A stretch of DNA of 5,708 nucleotides from Pelotomaculum sp. UBA3102. GTDB taxonomy: Bacteria > Bacillota > Desulfotomaculia > Desulfotomaculales > Pelotomaculaceae. Within the stretch, counting starts at the first letter, position 1, and each line of letters begins with the position of its first letter. The notes beneath the pieces are model-generated. The model saw only the letters and a program-made list of their open reading frames with translations, was not told the DNA's origin and did not search any database. Positions 5,024 through 5,708 of this stretch are shown one piece after another. A program made the translations under genes and the position numbers. Location of the stretch: positions 1 to 5,708 of the forward strand of contig DFAQ01000047.1 of assembly GCA_002365865.1 (NCBI GenBank), written 5' to 3'.

Positions 5024-5708
5024 TTGAAGAAGGAAAAGGCGAAGATTCCTTTCGGTACGGTTACTGTTACCGGAAAAGCCAGGGAATTAATTTTAGAAGC
5101 GCTTGATCGTAAAAGGATTTCCAGTGGCAGGCTGGTTCGTGAATTTGAAAAAAAATTTGCCGAATTGTACGGGGTCCGGGATGCGGTTGCGGTTAGTTCG
5201 GGGACAGATGCCGACGCCCTGGCGCTGGCAGTTTTGTATGATTACGGTGCCGGGCGCGGCGACGAAGTTATCGTCCCGGCATTAAGTTTTGTGGCCACGG
5301 GTAATGCGGTACTGCAGGCCGGTTTTACCCCGGTTTTTATAGACATTAATCCTTTTACTCTTAATATCAACCCCGATTTGATTGAAAAAGCCGTTACCGG
5401 ACGGACCAGGGCCGTCATGCCGGTTCATCTAATGGGTAAGCCCGCCGACATGGACCGCATAAATGAAACGGCAGCGCGTTACGGCCTTTGTGTGATCGAA
5501 GACGCGGCAGAAGCTTTTGGGGCATTTTATAAGGGGAAAAAGATCGGTACTTTGGGGGATATGGCCGCTTTCAGCCTGTACGTGGCGCACGTTATCACTA
5601 CCGGTGAGGGAGGCGTGGTAATTACCAATGACGAGGATAAGGCGGCGATTTTACGCTCCTTGCGCGCGCACGGGCGCGCGTGTAAATGTAAGACCTGCAT
5701 TTCCAACC
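5024..5708 (+). CDS. DegT/DnrJ/EryC1/StrS-type PLP enzyme with His in place of the PLP lysine (partial, probable sugar 3-dehydratase)
   Basis: The first 228 residues of a fold-type I sugar aminotransferase homologue are present; the gene continues beyond the window. Visible are I-P-F-G (8-11), I-S-S-G-R-L-V-R-E-F-E (32-42), the phosphate-binding S-S-G-T (58-61), D-E-V-I-V-P-A-L-S-F-V-A-T (80-92), and V-I-E-D-A-A-E-A-F-G (157-166), whose D160 should contact the pyridine nitrogen. In F-S-L-Y-V-A-H-V-I-T-T-G-E-G-G (183-197) the usual PLP-binding lysine is H189. In ColD and E1/RfbH a His at this place goes with dehydration at C-3 of an NDP-4-keto-sugar rather than transamination. C220-K-C222-K-T-C225 follows, recalling the iron-sulfur region of E1, but A162 stands where E1 has its first cysteine. 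TTG 5024 is chosen for its ribosome binding site. The frame is also open upstream into the nucleotidyltransferase, so a fusion is possible. Substrate and reaction are inferred. Confidence 0.85.
   Translation, partial: MKKEKAKIPFGTVTVTGKARELILEALDRKRISSGRLVREFEKKFAELYGVRDAVAVSSGTDADALALAVLYDYGAGRGDEVIVPALSFVATGNAVLQAGFTPVFIDINPFTLNINPDLIEKAVTGRTRAVMPVHLMGKPADMDRINETAARYGLCVIEDAAEAFGAFYKGKKIGTLGDMAAFSLYVAHVITTGEGGVVITNDEDKAAILRSLRAHGRACKCKTCISN

Noticed and set aside
5103..5285. A 60-codon plus-strand open frame inside the PLP enzyme gene.
   Set aside because: The PLP-enzyme frame over the same bases carries clear family motifs (S-S-G-T and others); this frame is a shadow.
5663..5680. Alternating CG palindrome (CGCGCGC-ACGG-GCGCGCG) that could form a hairpin or Z-DNA.
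   Set aside because: It encodes the conserved R-A-H-G-R-A segment with GC-rich codons, so codon choice explains it; no regulatory context.

Overview
The window looks like chromosomal DNA of a Gram-positive spore-former-type Firmicute, probably of the Desulfotomaculum/Pelotomaculum kind. This is an inference from the style of the proteins, the strong AGGAGG-like ribosome binding sites and sigma-A-like TATAAT boxes, and the use of GTG and TTG starts; no marker gene fixes the genus. Every supported gene is on the + strand.

Left part (about 61-2690): an apparently intact class B penicillin-binding protein (membrane-anchored D,D-transpeptidase, no PASTA tail) is followed after 54 bases by an intact DNA-binding regulator made of three tandem XRE/Cro-type helix-turn-helix domains. 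A perfect 15-bp hairpin terminator closes this unit.

Right part (about 2767-5708): an exopolysaccharide / surface-sugar locus that looks damaged. It starts with the N-terminal fragment of a polyprenyl-phosphate sugar-phosphate transferase, which would normally prime glycan synthesis. The fragment is cut after its membrane hairpin by an IS481-type insertion sequence with its own strong promoter. Next comes a sugar-1-phosphate nucleotidyltransferase of the HddC type. Its reading frame is broken by one missing base at 4530-4533, just after the D-T-G-G motif. The restored frame runs with no stop into a DegT/DnrJ/EryC1/StrS-type PLP enzyme that continues past the window end. This may be a fusion, but one further missing A in the run at 4958-4962 would give two ordinary separate genes, and I favour that reading.

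The most interesting item is the PLP enzyme. The lysine that normally holds PLP is replaced by histidine (codon 5588-5590), as in the C-3 dehydratases ColD and E1/RfbH. It is followed by a C-x-C-x2-C cluster where E1 carries iron-sulfur ligands. Together the sugar genes suggest synthesis of an activated, possibly 3-deoxygenated, NDP-sugar for a surface glycan. The adjacent triple-HTH regulator may control it in the manner of SinR and eps, but that is conjecture. No RNA genes, CRISPR arrays or origins were seen.
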